Shown: positions 1 through 58,838, counted from the first letter of the stretch. The stretch: DNA of 64,000 bases from Cristatella mucedo (GCA_009760855.2 WPIO01000059.1:1579501-1643500); one strand, 5' to 3'. Notes: generated by a model not told the origin, from the letters alone. A program made the numbers and translations.

Positions 1-228
1 TTTTGTGACTTCGGTCAGTCCTTCTGTTTTCCTAACATTGTTTTATCGACTAACCCTTTGAATGTAAGCTTTGACATGAGTTGAAGCTCTGCTGTAAAAG
101 CTTGAAAGTGGCAGTATATATTGGGGCTGTCTCTACGGCAAGAAACTGCAGTGGAAGCAGCATTTACAGTGACTATTTGCTAAGTCAAACGTGAAACATG
201 TTAACCACTGTGTACTCATTGTACAGCT

Positions 229-521
229 AAAACACACCTATTTAGGACAGCACATATAGTGGGTCCTTGTGATTCGTCCTTCGTGTGCTTATGCGTGCTG
301 ACACTGTGCATGCTGCCAGTAACCACATTTGCATGCTGACCCTGTGCCTGTCACCCCTAACCATATTATTCATTGTGTTTGTTTTTCAAGCATGATTTTA
401 CTTACCATTCAATTGCATTTCCCTTTGCAGCAAATGTAAAGCGCCTAGAAAGAGATTAAGTTCTCCGAGGGTGCTTTATCAAGTGTATCATTATTATTAT
501 TATTAATATTATTATTATTAG
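229..521 (+). mobile_element. L2-type LINE (subfamily A), 3' end
   Basis: Starts in the last codons of the LINE ORF (acacctatttaggacagca) and runs through the 3' UTR, with its repeated TGCTGACACTGTGCATGCTG-like units, to the tail CTTTATCAAGTG-(ATT)n. The same tail closes all subfamily A copies in the window. Confidence 0.85.
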
Positions 522-1261
522 ATACATTCAATTCGTAAAAAAACATCGCAGTATGGCCACAGCTGCCTTGGCTGTCTCTTTTTGGGTAATAGAAAGATTT
601 TCTATGATGCCAGACATACCTAAGTTGAGCACAGCATTTGAAAAATATTTGTTAATGGCCCATAAACAAGTACATATGCAGTTAGTATGTATGCTTACAA
701 TACGATGTTGCTTCGTCACTATTCTGTATGACCTCCCTAATCTGCCCTGATACAAAGGCTAGCTGCAAGCTTCAGAACTATCTCTCCTGCTGTAGCATTC
801 CACAGAGCCTGAGTTTACTCAAAAGGTTGGCTGTGGATGTAGGCCTAACACACCCCTTTTCTTCCGGTGTTCAGATCAGGGGAGCCACTGCACCAGCACC
901 ACACCGTATTTGTCACAAAAAAAGTGCTTTACTGGCCTTGCAGTGGTCTTTATCTTTCTGCCAAATGAAACGATCCTCAATCACAGTATTTGCTCTTGGC
1001 TACGCGTATTGATCCATAATACCCTCTATGTAATGCAGAGCTTTAGTAGCTTTGTGGCAAAGCTGCTCTAAAACCATCTGCCGTCGAATTTTGCTTAAGA
1101 TTCAAGAAGTTCATGCCTGTATGGTGGATCCTTCCTTTGGCCAGCCCTGATGCATCGCTTCCTGTTATAAAATTTCGTGAAGAACTCCTATCTGTCGATA
1201 GCACAAAGATTCCAGTCCATTCTCTGTCCAGTGGGCGTGGCCGTATACCTACTAAAACCGT

Positions 1262-1450
1262 CGGTTTAAAAAAAGGCTAGGTGATTTAACAGCCTTATTT
1301 GTATTTATTTATATTTCGAAAGAAGAGCGTTAACGGCTGTCACCAATGCTGGCAGTAAGCAAAGAAATATCGCCCCTAAAGGACTCTCGAACCCCCGACC
1401 TTCTGGGTCGTGAGTGCCTATCACTGGGCTCTTAGTCTTTGTGACGGCTT
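1262..1450 (-). mobile_element. tRNA-derived SINE (family 1), diverged
   Basis: On the minus strand a degenerate box B (GGTTCGAGAG type), the AGCCGTTAACGCTC body and the GGCTGTTAAATCA 3' end are recognisable. It matches the copies at 4550 and 59920. Confidence 0.7.
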
Positions 1451-2280
1451 GCGAGAAGTTGAGACTCGAGTTTTACTGCCTGCAATAAGGTGCCACTCTC
1501 ACTAAACTTCCTGCTTGACACAATTTGACCTATATCGATCCCTGTAGTATCTTCTTTATGACCAAGCGAGGTGTCAAAATGTGGCGCTTCTATTCAGAGA
1601 TGCTACCATGTTAATGAGGCGGTCACGTTTGGCATACACAGCCGATCAGGTCCATCTTCCCGGGCCATCGAAGCAGTCCCAGTGTGTTTGTGGATAAAAT
1701 AGCACACAGAGGTATATGGTATATCCCACAGTATTGAACAGTACATAGTGAATAATATGCCGTGCCTCTTCCCATCTCACTATTGCTATGGCTTAGTTTT
1801 GTCAGCATTCCCTTAACCTGGTCACTGAAGTCTTTCTCTCCTGGTATTTTGTAGCCACGCTTGGTCCATCCAGAGATATTGGTACTGGGCGGACATACGT
1901 GTTATTCTTGCACTACATAGCAGTGCGTGGAAATGCTATGCAGGATGTCGCCATAACTATTGGGAAACCCAGAAAGACTTCGCTGCATTTTAAAATGGCC
2001 ACTAGGCTGGCTAAAACTGTCTGATTTTGTGTCTTCTTTGTAACAAACCAAGTCAGTGGGGCGGCTACTACGGCCACCCAAGAGGTTGCTGCTACTGCAT
2101 AACTTCCGGCTGGCTCGAGCTCCCAGATTATCCTTCGGTTTGGGCTCTGGGCCAGCCCTAATACTGAGAGTTGAGGATTTCGAGGGTTTCCTGCGCCTGA
2201 GCCTGCATCCGAGTTCAGGAATAAAGCTGCACGTATGAGCACGGAATGGTGTGCAGCTTGTGCAATCACTGTCTTTGTAG

Positions 2281-14958
<12,678 letters not shown>

Positions 14959-15408
14959 GCCTAGCTGGTACCGGTGCGGTCAGGACCATGACCCTTTGTT
15001 GTGAGCAACGGGTGACATTACACGGGCAGGCGTCCCCTTTGGCTACGCTGCTGTGGCTGCGTTCGGGCACTGCGTGCCTGCGTCCAAGTTGCTTGGGACC
15101 GCCGCCCATCCCTGCTGCCGCTTGGCACAAGCCGTTAGTGGCCGGTCCGGTCACGGCATCCGGTCGCGGCATGCCTGTCGCACTGCGGCGGCCTGCGGTG
15201 GAGTCTGCTGCTGCGTCTGCTCGTCCAGCAGCCGCCGCAGACTTGACGTTTTACGCAGTAGCTCGCACGGTGTCCACTAGGTGGTACAGTCTAGTCGGTC
15301 GTACAATCAATGTTAGCCTGCGTGGCAGCAACTGCTGCTGTGTGCAGTTGAGCTCGCGTTGCCTCGATTCCAGTTGCCGTGCTGTGACGACGAGGGTGGG
15401 CGTGACAC

Positions 15409-15430
15409 GTCACGTGACACGTCACGTGAC
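15409..15430. promoter_or_regulatory. Tandem E-box pair GTCACGTGAC
   Basis: Two identical palindromic 10-mers spaced 12 bp start to start. This is the preferred site of USF/TFE-type bHLH-ZIP factors (established). Its position 450 bp after the CRELD stop makes function uncertain. Confidence 0.4.
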
Positions 15431-15651
15431 ACCCACGCGACTGTCTAGGTGGCACCTGACCGTGCCTTAAAGACGTCGAGCTCTGTTTTTGCAGAGGCCG
15501 CACCGTCGGCGGCGGACGAGCAGCAGCGTGGGAGCAGCAGCAGCACAGACAGTCTGGCACACAGCACGGCCGCACCAGAACCGGGGCAGCACCAAGAGCT
15601 CTGACCGTCGTCGTCGTCGTCTGCCGAAGGGCCGTCAGCTCACACGCTCGC

Positions 15652-15688
15652 CTCCGGCCACATCCTCGCAGCGAGGATGTGGCCGGAG
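15652..15688. repeat. Perfect inverted repeat, 18-bp arms, 1-nt loop
   Basis: CTCCGGCCACATCCTCGC, then a single A, then its exact reverse complement. Confidence 0.97.
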
Positions 15689-16644
15689 AGATACTCAGAT
15701 ACACCTCTCAGATGCGTAGTATTGCCCGAGGTGGTATTGGCTGACTTGTAAAAATTGACTCAATGAACTACTGTGACAGGATGCTGGTTGAACAGCAGCT
15801 GCACGCGCTCGATGAACAACTCTCTGAATGGTGGTCCAGATGTCGGGCAACCAACAAGCTGCAGCAGATTGCGTGGGTGCTTAGACTCAGAAGAAATATA
15901 ATAGTTATCTGCTGCGTGCCAAGAAGCAAGAGCTTTTGTTGTGCTACTCGTTGGTTTGTAAGCATGCTGCTCGTGCTTGTAAGCTGACACGTGGCATGCA
16001 GTGACTCGATTTGATGCACCTCTGTCATTCGTGGGGTAGTGTGTGGGCACCTTTCGTTGTGTAAAACCTCGGGCCGGCCGGCTGTCGTGCTTGTCCTGTC
16101 GCGTGGACTGTGCGTGTGACTTTGGGTACGTCTTTCTTTGCCCTGCTGTCCCACCTGTCTTTGCACGAGGATCGAATCAGCAGGAGGATGCTTGCTGCCC
16201 GTGCCTCGTACCAAGACGAGAGCCCACACTTCGCCCGATGCGCATGATCGTGAGCTGTGCAAAGACTCCTCGGTGCAAAGCTCCTCCTGAAGCTCGTTCG
16301 GTCGGGTCGCGGCGGAAGTGCTGAGACTGGTTGCCATCACAAGCGTAGGGGCCAGCGTGCCGTTGCAGTTTCTTGAACTCCCCACCTCAGCATGCCCTAG
16401 ACTTCAGGTAGGAGGTCTCTTGCTGGAATCACAAGGAATGCTGCAAACTAAGCTTGCAAATAGATGCAAGGCTGCCACTACTCGGGAAATACCAGGAAAA
16501 CTCGCTGCCACTATGACAGTGTTGATACTCAAGCTGCTTGGGCACGATGGAACGAAGTGACTTGAGGTGACTGAAACCTCTCCAGTAGTTGCCAGAAGTC
16601 TGCTTTACCGACGACCGAGGTAGAGCTTGCGTGTGGGCTTGCCT

Positions 16645-16740
16645 TCCACTAACCATTCGGTCGTGCTTCCTTTGCAGCAAATGCAAACTGCCTAGAAAGA
16701 GAGGCTGAGTCATCTGAGGGTGCTATGTATTATTATTATT
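16645..16740 (+). mobile_element. L2-type LINE (subfamily A) tail fragment
   Basis: CACTAACCATTCGGTCGTGC...GCCTAGAAAGAGA...TCTGAGGGTGCTATG-(ATT)n. About 95 bp of 3' terminus. Confidence 0.8.
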
Positions 16741-17019
16741 AGTAGTATTGCCTTCACTCGCAGGCGACTGCGACGTCGGTTGAAACTGGAGCCGCCGCCC
16801 CCTTTTCGATGGCCTGGCTCGATGCTGTGGCTAATGACCACTTGTCTGTACCACCTAGGGAAATTAGCAATATTGACTTTGGTATTGGTGCCAGCATCGA
16901 TGCCAACTTTTGCCCACTCCATTCAACGGCAGCGCATCTTAGCAATGTGGATGCTGCAAGTCTGCAATTTGTCTGGTCGGCATCTAGTCGAGGGTCTGGT
17001 CGTGAAGGTAATATCATAA

Positions 17020-18830
17020 TAATAATTATAATACACTTGATAAAAACGCCCTCTGAGAACTCGATGTCTTTCTAGGCGCCAATAATTTGCTGCAAACGAA
17101 ACACGATCGAATGGTGAGTGGCAGCATGCTTGATAAACAATAGGAATAACACGGTTAGGGGTGACATGTACGTTGTCGGCATGCAAGAGTGGTTAATGGC
17201 AGCATGCACAGTGTCAGCACCCATAACCTCACAAAGGACGAATCACAGGGACCCTCTAGATGCTGTGATAAATAGCTGCGTTTTCAATTTCTTTTTAAAT
17301 GTGGCCAAGTCAGGGGATGTCATGGCGGAAGTCGGAGTGAGTTCCAGGCTTTGGGAGCATATGAACTAAAGGCACGGTCTCCAAAGGATTTGAGGTTTGT
17401 AAGAGGTATTAGTCAACAGTTATTACGAAAAGCAGGTGGTACGATGCTTGTCCTGATGGGGTAGTATATCCGAGAGATAGGCTGGAGCCATATAATGAAG
17501 GGACCTAAAAGTGAGCGACAAAACCTTGAAGTCGATCCGTTGCTTGACTGGTAGTGAGTGCAGGTCGGCGAGAAGTTGTGTAATGTGGCAATTGCGACGT
17601 TCATGACAGACAAGCCTAGCTGCAGAGTTTTGCACCAGCTGCAATCGCCTGATCGCACATGCTGGTAGGCCAGTAAAATAATGGAATATGACACCTAGAT
17701 TTCGAGCTGATGCAACAGGAGATATGCTGGCAGAGCCAACTTTGAGTCAGCCTTTCCAATTTCTGAATCACACTGGGTTTGCCCATTACTAGTAAGTTAG
17801 TTTTATCATCGTTTAGTTTCAGAAAATTTGCTGCCATCCATGTGCAGATGTCATCAATGCATGTGACAAGTGAGTTGAGAGAATTTGAGGTGCTCGAAGG
17901 CTGGGAGGGATCAAAGCAAAGGTACAACTGAGTGTCATCCGCATAGAAGTGAAAGCCTAGATTGTGCTTGCCAATCACATCAGCAAGAGGGAGAGTATAA
18001 ACCGTGAACAGAATCGGACCTAGCACTGAGCCCTGAGGTACTCCATATTTCAGAGGTACTTCATATGATCTTTGTCCATTCACGTCAATACTCTGGAGTC
18101 TCCCACTGAGATAGGACCTGAACCACTGCAGAGCAGTGCCAGTGATGCCCAGGCGAGATGAGAGGCGCTCTAGAAGTACTTTGTGATCGATGGTATCAAA
18201 AGCTGCCGAAAGATCAAGCAAAACAAGCAGAGACACTCTACCCATGTCTGCATTCCTAAGTAGGTCGTTGTATACCCGAAGCAATGCTGACTCTGTGGAG
18301 TGATTAGCTCTAAAGCAAGACTGGAACTTACTAGCAAGGTGTGAGGTTTCGATATACGAGTTCAGCTGGTCTGCCACGACCCGTTCGAGTGTCTTTGATA
18401 GGAACGGTAGAAGGGAAACTGGGCGGTAGTTGCTCAAGTTCTCTTGGTCAAGTATAGCTTTCTTGAGAAGTGGCCTGACTACAGCTTTTTTGAAAGGTGC
18501 TGGGACATGACCTGAGGCTAATGACATATTAATTATGTTAGTTATGCATGGCAGCAGCAGATCAATGCAACGTAGGAGCAGGACAGTGGGAATAGGGTCC
18601 AGAGGACTTGTTGTCTTCTTTGATTGAGATACGAACTTTAGGACTAGATCACTAGTGACCTGCTTAAATGCAGACATTGAGATGCTGCCAGGAATCGAGG
18701 AACAGCATTCTAGTGGGAAGGTTGTCATCGCAGGGATGGATTCTCTGATCTTGTCTATCTTCTGCACACAGAATCGAGAGAAGCGATCGGCTAGATCATC
18801 ATTAGGATCATCAGGTAACGAGCTAATCTA
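17020..18830 (-). mobile_element. L2-type LINE (subfamily A) with best-preserved reverse transcriptase
   Basis: An ORF at 18767-17616 (383 aa) carries the RT motifs in order: [48 protein letters not shown] (motif A), YGVPQGSVLGPILFTVYT (motif B), FHFYADDTQLYL (motif C, YADD intact) and LKLNDDKTNLLVMG. Downstream a deletion and frameshift near 17690 remove the SSTVKSAYFQ...SRLDFCNSLL block, and the rest of the ORF continues in other frames (17694-17413), then the 3' UTR to 17020. No endonuclease domain is present, so the copy is 5'-truncated and non-autonomous. Confidence 0.93.
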
Positions 18831-18833
18831 ATT

Positions 18834-19125
18834 CAGCCGGTCTGCCACGACTCGTTCCAGTGTCTTTGATAGGAATGGTACAAGGAATACTGGGCGGTAG
18901 TTGCTCAAGTTCTCTTGGACTAGGGTGGCTTTCTTGAGAAGTGGCCTGGCTACAGCTTTTTTGAAAGGTGCTGGGACATGACCTGAGGCTAATGACATTA
19001 ACGGCAGCAGCAGATCAATGCAACGTAGGAGCAGGACAGTGGGAATAGGGTCCAGAGGACTTGTTGTCTTCTTTGATTGAGATACGAACTTCAGGACTAG
19101 ATCACTAGTGACATGCTTCTCGTTT
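18834..19125 (-). repeat. Partial duplicate of the LINE RT 5' region
   Basis: Repeats about 18361-18690 in the same orientation (GTCTGCCACGAC, CTGGGCGGTAGTTGCTCAAG and others) with small indels, including a deletion relative to 18525-18545. Either a tandem duplication or a second truncated copy. Confidence 0.88.
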
Positions 19126-19129
19126 TCTG

Positions 19130-21428
19130 CAGCTGGGGTGCACCCCAGATGCTTCTTTCGCTTAGTGGTCGTCCACCGCGAGCGGCTTTCAGCTTCGCGT
19201 CTTTTGGGATGTCAGCTTAGCATCTTTTGAGGCTTGGCACGGGCAGAAGAGCGACAGAGTCCACACCAGATGCCGCCCTGCTGCCTGTCCACGCCGGAGG
19301 CGCGAAAAGCTGTGCGAGACCGCCGAGCGGCTTTAGCCTGGGCTCCGGGTGTGCGGCGGCGGCGAGCGGTCACGAGAGCTTAATTTAAGCAGCGAACGGG
19401 TGCGGCGCCGCCCATTTGTCGGCGCCGCAGGGCGTGCGGCGAGTTCGAGCGGAAACGTAACTGCAGCAAAGTAGACAGAGCATTTCATTCTTCTCGCGGC
19501 GCATAAATGCATACGCAGAGCGACGAGAGAACGGATGTGAGTCACAATGGGACGGGAGAGGGCAGCTTTCGGGCTATTTTGCGGTTACCGTGACTGCATG
19601 CCAAATCAGAGCGGAAGTCGACCGTCATTAAACGTGCTAGCGGCCGGGCGCTGAGTTAACGCGTATTCCGCCGTCGGATGGGGGTGTGGTTAGGTTCGCG
19701 AAGTTCAGCCGCCTTCCGACATTCCGCCGACGGATAAGGAGGGGAAGAGGGGCGAGCGCACGCGTGGCTCATTCAGCAGACGACAGTCTCGTCAATTATC
19801 AAACATGCACGCGCTACTTGCGTCTACCGCGTTAAAGTTTCCGCTAGCGAGTCGCGCTCGGAGAAAGGACGCAAGCGTATTGAGGTCGCTCCATAGACTC
19901 TCAGTAGGTCGTCTGCTTCACGGCAGGTGTGCGGCTGGAGAAGCCGCGTCGTTCGTCGCGCGAGCGTTTGGCGCCCCCGGTTTCTTTCTAGCACACCTGC
20001 TAGGCGCCACTTCGCAGAGGTTTGTCGCGGCATCGCCGGCGAGACGCGTGGCCGCTGCGGCCAGTCGAGCACCTTGCAAGACGCAGCCACTTCCGTACTT
20101 GTTAAGGTGCGGCTAGTTAGTGCTATCGGCTGCGACGATGGGCACACTAACTCGTTCGCACGGTATGGGCGACGCCAATCGCCGCCTCCGCGCTCTGCAA
20201 TTATCGGCATTGCTGCGAGTATCGATGCGGCTTCCGTGACTCCGCAGCCGTGCTTCGGGGCCCAGTTCTACCAGTGCTCTAGATCGCGCAGCTACGGCTC
20301 GCAGAACCGTTACGATCGCCGCGCGCCGTCGTAGAAAAGGACGCTAGGTAAGGCCTTCCAGCTCCAGCTAAGTGAGACGTCTGTACACAAGCGACACCCG
20401 ACACGGCCAGTCGGACCCGGAACCGTAATTCCAGATACCGAGATGACCTTTAACTCGTGAAGTGGCGATTCGACATAGGGCGGGAGCGTCGATATTCCAA
20501 CGTCGCATCGGCTGGCGGCGGCGGAGCTGACCGCTAGAGAGACGGTCCGCAGAGCGACGCGGAGGCGGGCCTCTGCACCTCGCGCCGCGCTCGTTCGGCC
20601 GCTCCGCCGCCCGGCTCTGTTCGGGGCGCGCGCACGCTCGACCGTCTCGCGCACTTCCGCCAAGAGTGGGCGGCCGCGAAGAGTTGAGCGGCCGAGACCG
20701 TGGTGAGCGCCCGCGGAGCATCAGACGCCGCACCCCTCCAGCCCCCTATTGCACTTGCGCACGGCGCCGTTGGAGACTTCCCCCATCCCAGTTCTCTGCG
20801 GTGCAGATCGGCGCTCGGTCAACAGCATAGTCAGGTAGCCAGGCGATTAGCCCAGCAGCGGAGCCGCCAGTCGCCGCCGCCATTGCGAGCCGCTTCGCGC
20901 GGCTCGCAATGGCGAGTCTTACTAAACCATATGCGAGCTTTTGCTAGCCCCTCAGTGAGCTCCTTCCTCCACGGAGATGACCGCGGGGGTCGGCGGCGGA
21001 GTGGTGTGAGGAGGAGTGTCGTGGCGGTGCCGTTGCCGTAGGCGCTGATAGGAGCCGGTCAGTAGCGAGCAGTAAGTAGTGTCGCAAGGATTGGCCGCAC
21101 TCCGAAGCCCGCACCGGCGGAGCTGGCGTAGGCCCGGCTCGCTGTCTGCCCCCCCCCCCCGCCGCCGTCTGGCTGGGTACGCGCGGTCGGTGTCGGCCGC
21201 CTGTCGGTTGGCCAGCTCGCGCAGCTGTCGGTCGCCCCCACCGCCGCCGCCCGAGTTCGACTCGCTGCCCTTCAGGCTTGGCCGATTCGCGGTCATCCTG
21301 TCGCCTAGCGCCTGCTTCATCGCGGCTTCTTTTTTTTATAGCGGCTTCCGTTTGGCTGCTCGGCGGCCTGACCTGCTGCTACTGCTGCTGCAGCGTCGTA
21401 GTCGCTGCGCGCCCTCGTCGCTGGAGCT
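19130..21428 (+). promoter_or_regulatory. CpG-rich block, probable promoter and 5' UTR of CUEDC1
   Basis: GC-rich with unusually many CG dinucleotides compared with the AT-richer flanks, ending directly at the CUEDC1 start codon. It holds no LINE or SINE and no conserved ORF. A poly-C run lies near 21149 and a 15-bp hairpin at 20879-20913. Reading frames open on both strands here come from high GC. Assignment as a CpG-island promoter is inference; a transcription start was not located. Confidence 0.65.
20879..20913. repeat. Inverted repeat, 15-bp arms, 5-nt loop, in CpG block
   Basis: GCCATTGCGAGCCGC, loop TTCGC, exact reverse complement. Possibly in the 5' UTR of CUEDC1. Confidence 0.95.
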
Positions 21429-55930
<34,502 letters not shown>

Positions 55931-56337
55931 TCATTCGGCGACAAGAGCCGCCGGGGCAGCAGCGGTCGTTCTCGATGCTGCCCCCGGCGTGGCCGGCTGC
56001 TGCTTCCCCAGCTGTCGTGGCGGCAGTGCCACGAGAGGCGCTCAAGTGCGCCCGTCACCACGTGCCTGCCCTCTAACCCCTGCCTTCTACCCCCTGCTGC
56101 CACTGCCGACGTCCTCGAGTCGTCTAGCTAGCCATTGCAGACGTTCGACCTGCCGAATGTCTGCGCCAGCAAAAGCTCGGTCGGCAAGACGGATGCTGGG
56201 AGGGGGGAGCACGTGCCTCCCCCCTCCCCGGAGAGCCCTGTGCAGGGTCGCTGCGCTGCACCCTGCCGTCGAGAAGGACGCCGGAAGAATGCTGCAGGAT
56301 GACACGATGCTCTACATCGTCGTCACATCGCACGCTG

Positions 56338-56467
56338 CAGGCTGCGTGCCACGTGGGGACGCTGCAGAATGACAAATCTCACGGCAGCAGCCTTTGTCGC
56401 CCGCTGCTCGGTGGCTCCTGCCGTGAGATTTGTCATTCTGCAGCCTTCCAGGGTGGCACGCAGCCTG
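56338..56467. repeat. Compound inverted repeat (foldback) in CUEDC1 3' flank
   Basis: Outer arms 56338-56352 and 56453-56467 (15 bp, perfect) and inner arms 56361-56387 and 56418-56444 (27 bp, perfect), with a 30-nt loop. Confidence 0.96.
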
Positions 56468-56684
56468 GGATGAGCCATGTACAGCGTCGAATGCTGTTAG
56501 AGCGGCGACATGTCACAGGCCTTCGCCTAGACCTGCGTAGAACCGCTCGCTTCAGCTCGAGATCATGCTCCGGGATCTGCCGCCGTTGCTTGTGGCTGTG
56601 TCGGCTGCACATTCTTACACCCGAGCTGCCGGCCGGCCGTGCTTGCTACGGGTGCTTCCCTTGCCGTGATAGTAACGCCTCTCT

Positions 56685-56686
<2 letters not shown>

Positions 56687-56774
<88 letters not shown>
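56687..56774 (+). repeat. (CT)n microsatellite
   Basis: About 88 bp, pure apart from its left edge. Confidence 0.98.
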
Positions 56775-56777
<3 letters not shown>

Positions 56778-57121
56778 ACTTGCCTTGTCGTCGGCCGGGC
56801 GTGCGTCTATGTAGACTGCTCTGGCTCGAGTTGCCCCTGCTCATCATTTCGTATGCGCTTTTGCGCATTTTGTGCGCTCTGCACACTTTGCACAGCATGC
56901 TCGGTACCGAGCGAACACTCTCGCTGCTTGCCCGCTGCTTTCGCCGCCCTTCACCGATCGAGCGTGCTGCAAAGTGAGCACGATGAGGGAGAGCCTCGCG
57001 TTGATTGTCAATCGCCGTCGCAAGCGCCACGCCTTTCCTATTGTTTGAGGTCTTCGTCGGCATTGTATAGCTCGTAGCGGAAGAGGCGCTGCAGACGCAA
57101 GTGCTATAATTTTATATTTAA

Positions 57122-57127
57122 ATTAAA
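57122..57127 (+). promoter_or_regulatory. Candidate polyadenylation signal of CUEDC1
   Basis: ATTAAA in an AT-rich patch about 1.2 kb after the CUEDC1 stop. If used, the 3' UTR would include the foldback at 56338-56467 and a (CT)n tract. Confidence 0.25.
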
Positions 57128-57750
57128 CGAGCTGCGCCATTCTCGTGGCCTTGGCCCTCAGCATCGTGGGCTTTGGACACCCTCGCCTTTCGAAATCCGG
57201 GGGGGGGGGGGGGGGGGGTTCGTATTGAATGATGTGAGCGTGCGGTCGGTCGGCCTTGCACAGCTTGGGCTGCCGCTCGCCCGCAAGCCCAGGTCGGGGC
57301 TCACGGTGGCAGCCGGGCAGTTTTCAGTGCGCACACACTCGCAGCGCCTTTCTCGGTCCGCCGATTCCACGCCAGGGTGCCTGTGCTTCGGGGGGGGGGG
57401 TGGGGCCGTGGGTGTTGGCTAGCATTTGCTCACCGACCGACGGTCCGATTGCGACCACGAACTCAAGTCGGTGCGTCGCTTGCACAGCTGATAGCAGGAG
57501 GATAGGTTTTCTAAGCCGTTTGCGTCAGACGAAATCTCACTGTTGTGTCATATATGATCTGATCCCACTGTGGTCGTTTATTGCTGTATAAACGTGTCAA
57601 GTGTGCCAGCTCCAGCTCGGTCGTTGGCGCCTGAATCGCCATCTCCGAGAGCTCAACCTCGGGCGGCATATGCAATTGAAGAGAAGGTGCTTGCGCGAGC
57701 GCCGGGAACGATGACGTCCTCGGTCTGTCCGTCTCTGCCCTCGACACTTT

Positions 57751-57756
57751 TTTATT
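57751..57756 (-). promoter_or_regulatory. Candidate polyadenylation signal of LRRC69
   Basis: AATAAA on the minus strand, about 360 bp after the LRRC69 stop. A second AATAAA lies at 57577-57582. Which one is used cannot be told from the sequence. Confidence 0.4.
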
Positions 57757-58118
57757 GCGATGCCGTGGCTTCTCGGCCGAAGCTCCTCACTGAGGCTGTG
57801 GTTGATCGACATGTCGATCGGTGCCGTGAGCCGGTTTGGGTGGGCCCAAGCCTGCACCTTCGTCCGACGCCGGGTCGCCTTGTAGCCAGCCGCCTGGGAG
57901 TGCAGTGGGGCAGCACTCCGAGAATGTGCTCAGAGATCAGTGAGGCAGCCGAGCAGCGCCCGCCGGTCAGGAGGCAGCCACCGATCCGATGTGCCTGCCC
58001 CATGCTGCCAGCCTTTTCCGTCGAAGAGCTCGAGGAAACTGCTTCGGGCGACTAGTGAGCAAGCGGCAGCAGCATCGGACGACTGGAGCGTGCTCTAGCA
58101 GTGGCTAGGCAACCGTCG

Positions 58119-58235
58119 TCACGGGAACGCCACGCCGTAGTACTCGTGGTTCTGCTTGTTGAAGCACTTGTAGGAGCAGAGCAGCGAGCGTATGGGCACT
58201 TCCGGCACGTGACACGCGTTCTGCAGCCTGAGCTT
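58119..58235 (-). CDS. LRRC69: LRRC69 last coding exon
   Basis: Acceptor ccctccgtctttcag, phase 0, 38 codons and stop TGA (58121-58119 on the minus strand). KLRLQNACHVPEVPIRSLLC, then SYKCFNKQNHEYYGVAFP. Matches the LVPLQVLICSYKCF end of human LRRC69. Confidence 0.92.
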   Translation of the reverse strand, partial: KLRLQNACHVPEVPIRSLLCSYKCFNKQNHEYYGVAFP

Positions 58236-58773
58236 CTGAAAGACGGAGGGAGATTGTGAGCACCGCTAAGCGCTCGCTCGCGCTGCTTGCTGTGCGTCGG
58301 TCTCACATCCCAAAGCAGCGCCAGAGCGAAAGCAGGAAACTGCCAGCCAGCCGCCGCCACCTTCGAATGCTGTGATGCTTCTCTATCATCGATTCGCCGT
58401 GGCTAACGGAGCAGTTAAACTAGTCCTTCAGACTACCATGCCAAGAAAGCTTGATCGCTCTCTGCATGTGCAGGACTGCCCCTTGAATTATATGCCTGAT
58501 TGGACTTCCGACTCAAACTGAACGATCGTGTGTCCTACCGAGTCACTTTCAAATTGGAACCAGGGAGGCCATTTAAGCAGTGGCACTGTTGTGAGGGCTG
58601 ATCGGGATGGAGTGTTTCAAAATCCATGTGCTATTTGCCCAGCTGAATTGGTCCAGCGGTTAAGGTGCTCTCGCCCCGGGACCAAGGTCTGGCTGAGGTC
58701 GTGGGCTCGAGCCCCGAGGCATATGTGAAGCGCCTGAATAGAGATTAAGTTCTCTTGGGGGGCTATACAAATG

Positions 58774-58838
<65 letters not shown>

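Larger units (their letters stand above)
1..2280 (+). other. CRELD upstream intron (partial)
   Basis: Apart from the LINE tail at 229-521 and the SINE at 1262-1450, I see no gene. The missing CRELD N-terminal exon (CxxC and AWEE-like motif) was looked for here and not found. Confidence 0.5.
14959..16640 (+). other. Intergenic / CRELD 3' flank
   Basis: GC-rich to about 15700, then AT-richer. Holds two GTCACGTGAC sites (15409-15418, 15421-15430) and a perfect hairpin (15652-15688). No gene or known repeat recognised. Confidence 0.5.
55931..58118. other. Convergent 3' flanks of CUEDC1 and LRRC69
   Basis: GC-rich, with the foldback at 56338-56467, (CT)n at 56687-56774 and an 18-G run near 57200. 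Open frames on both strands have no motif. Confidence 0.5.

Noticed and set aside
1-2280. CRELD first exon
   Set aside because: Looked for the CxxC, signal peptide and AWEE-like motifs on the + strand; none found, so it is assumed to lie outside the window.
19805-20663. Open frames on both strands in the CpG-rich block
   Set aside because: High GC removes stop codons. No motif, no consistent frame, and the block abuts the CUEDC1 start.
57570-58055. 161-aa plus-strand ORF downstream of CUEDC1
   Set aside because: No recognisable domain and no splice connection. It lies antisense to the LRRC69 3' UTR.
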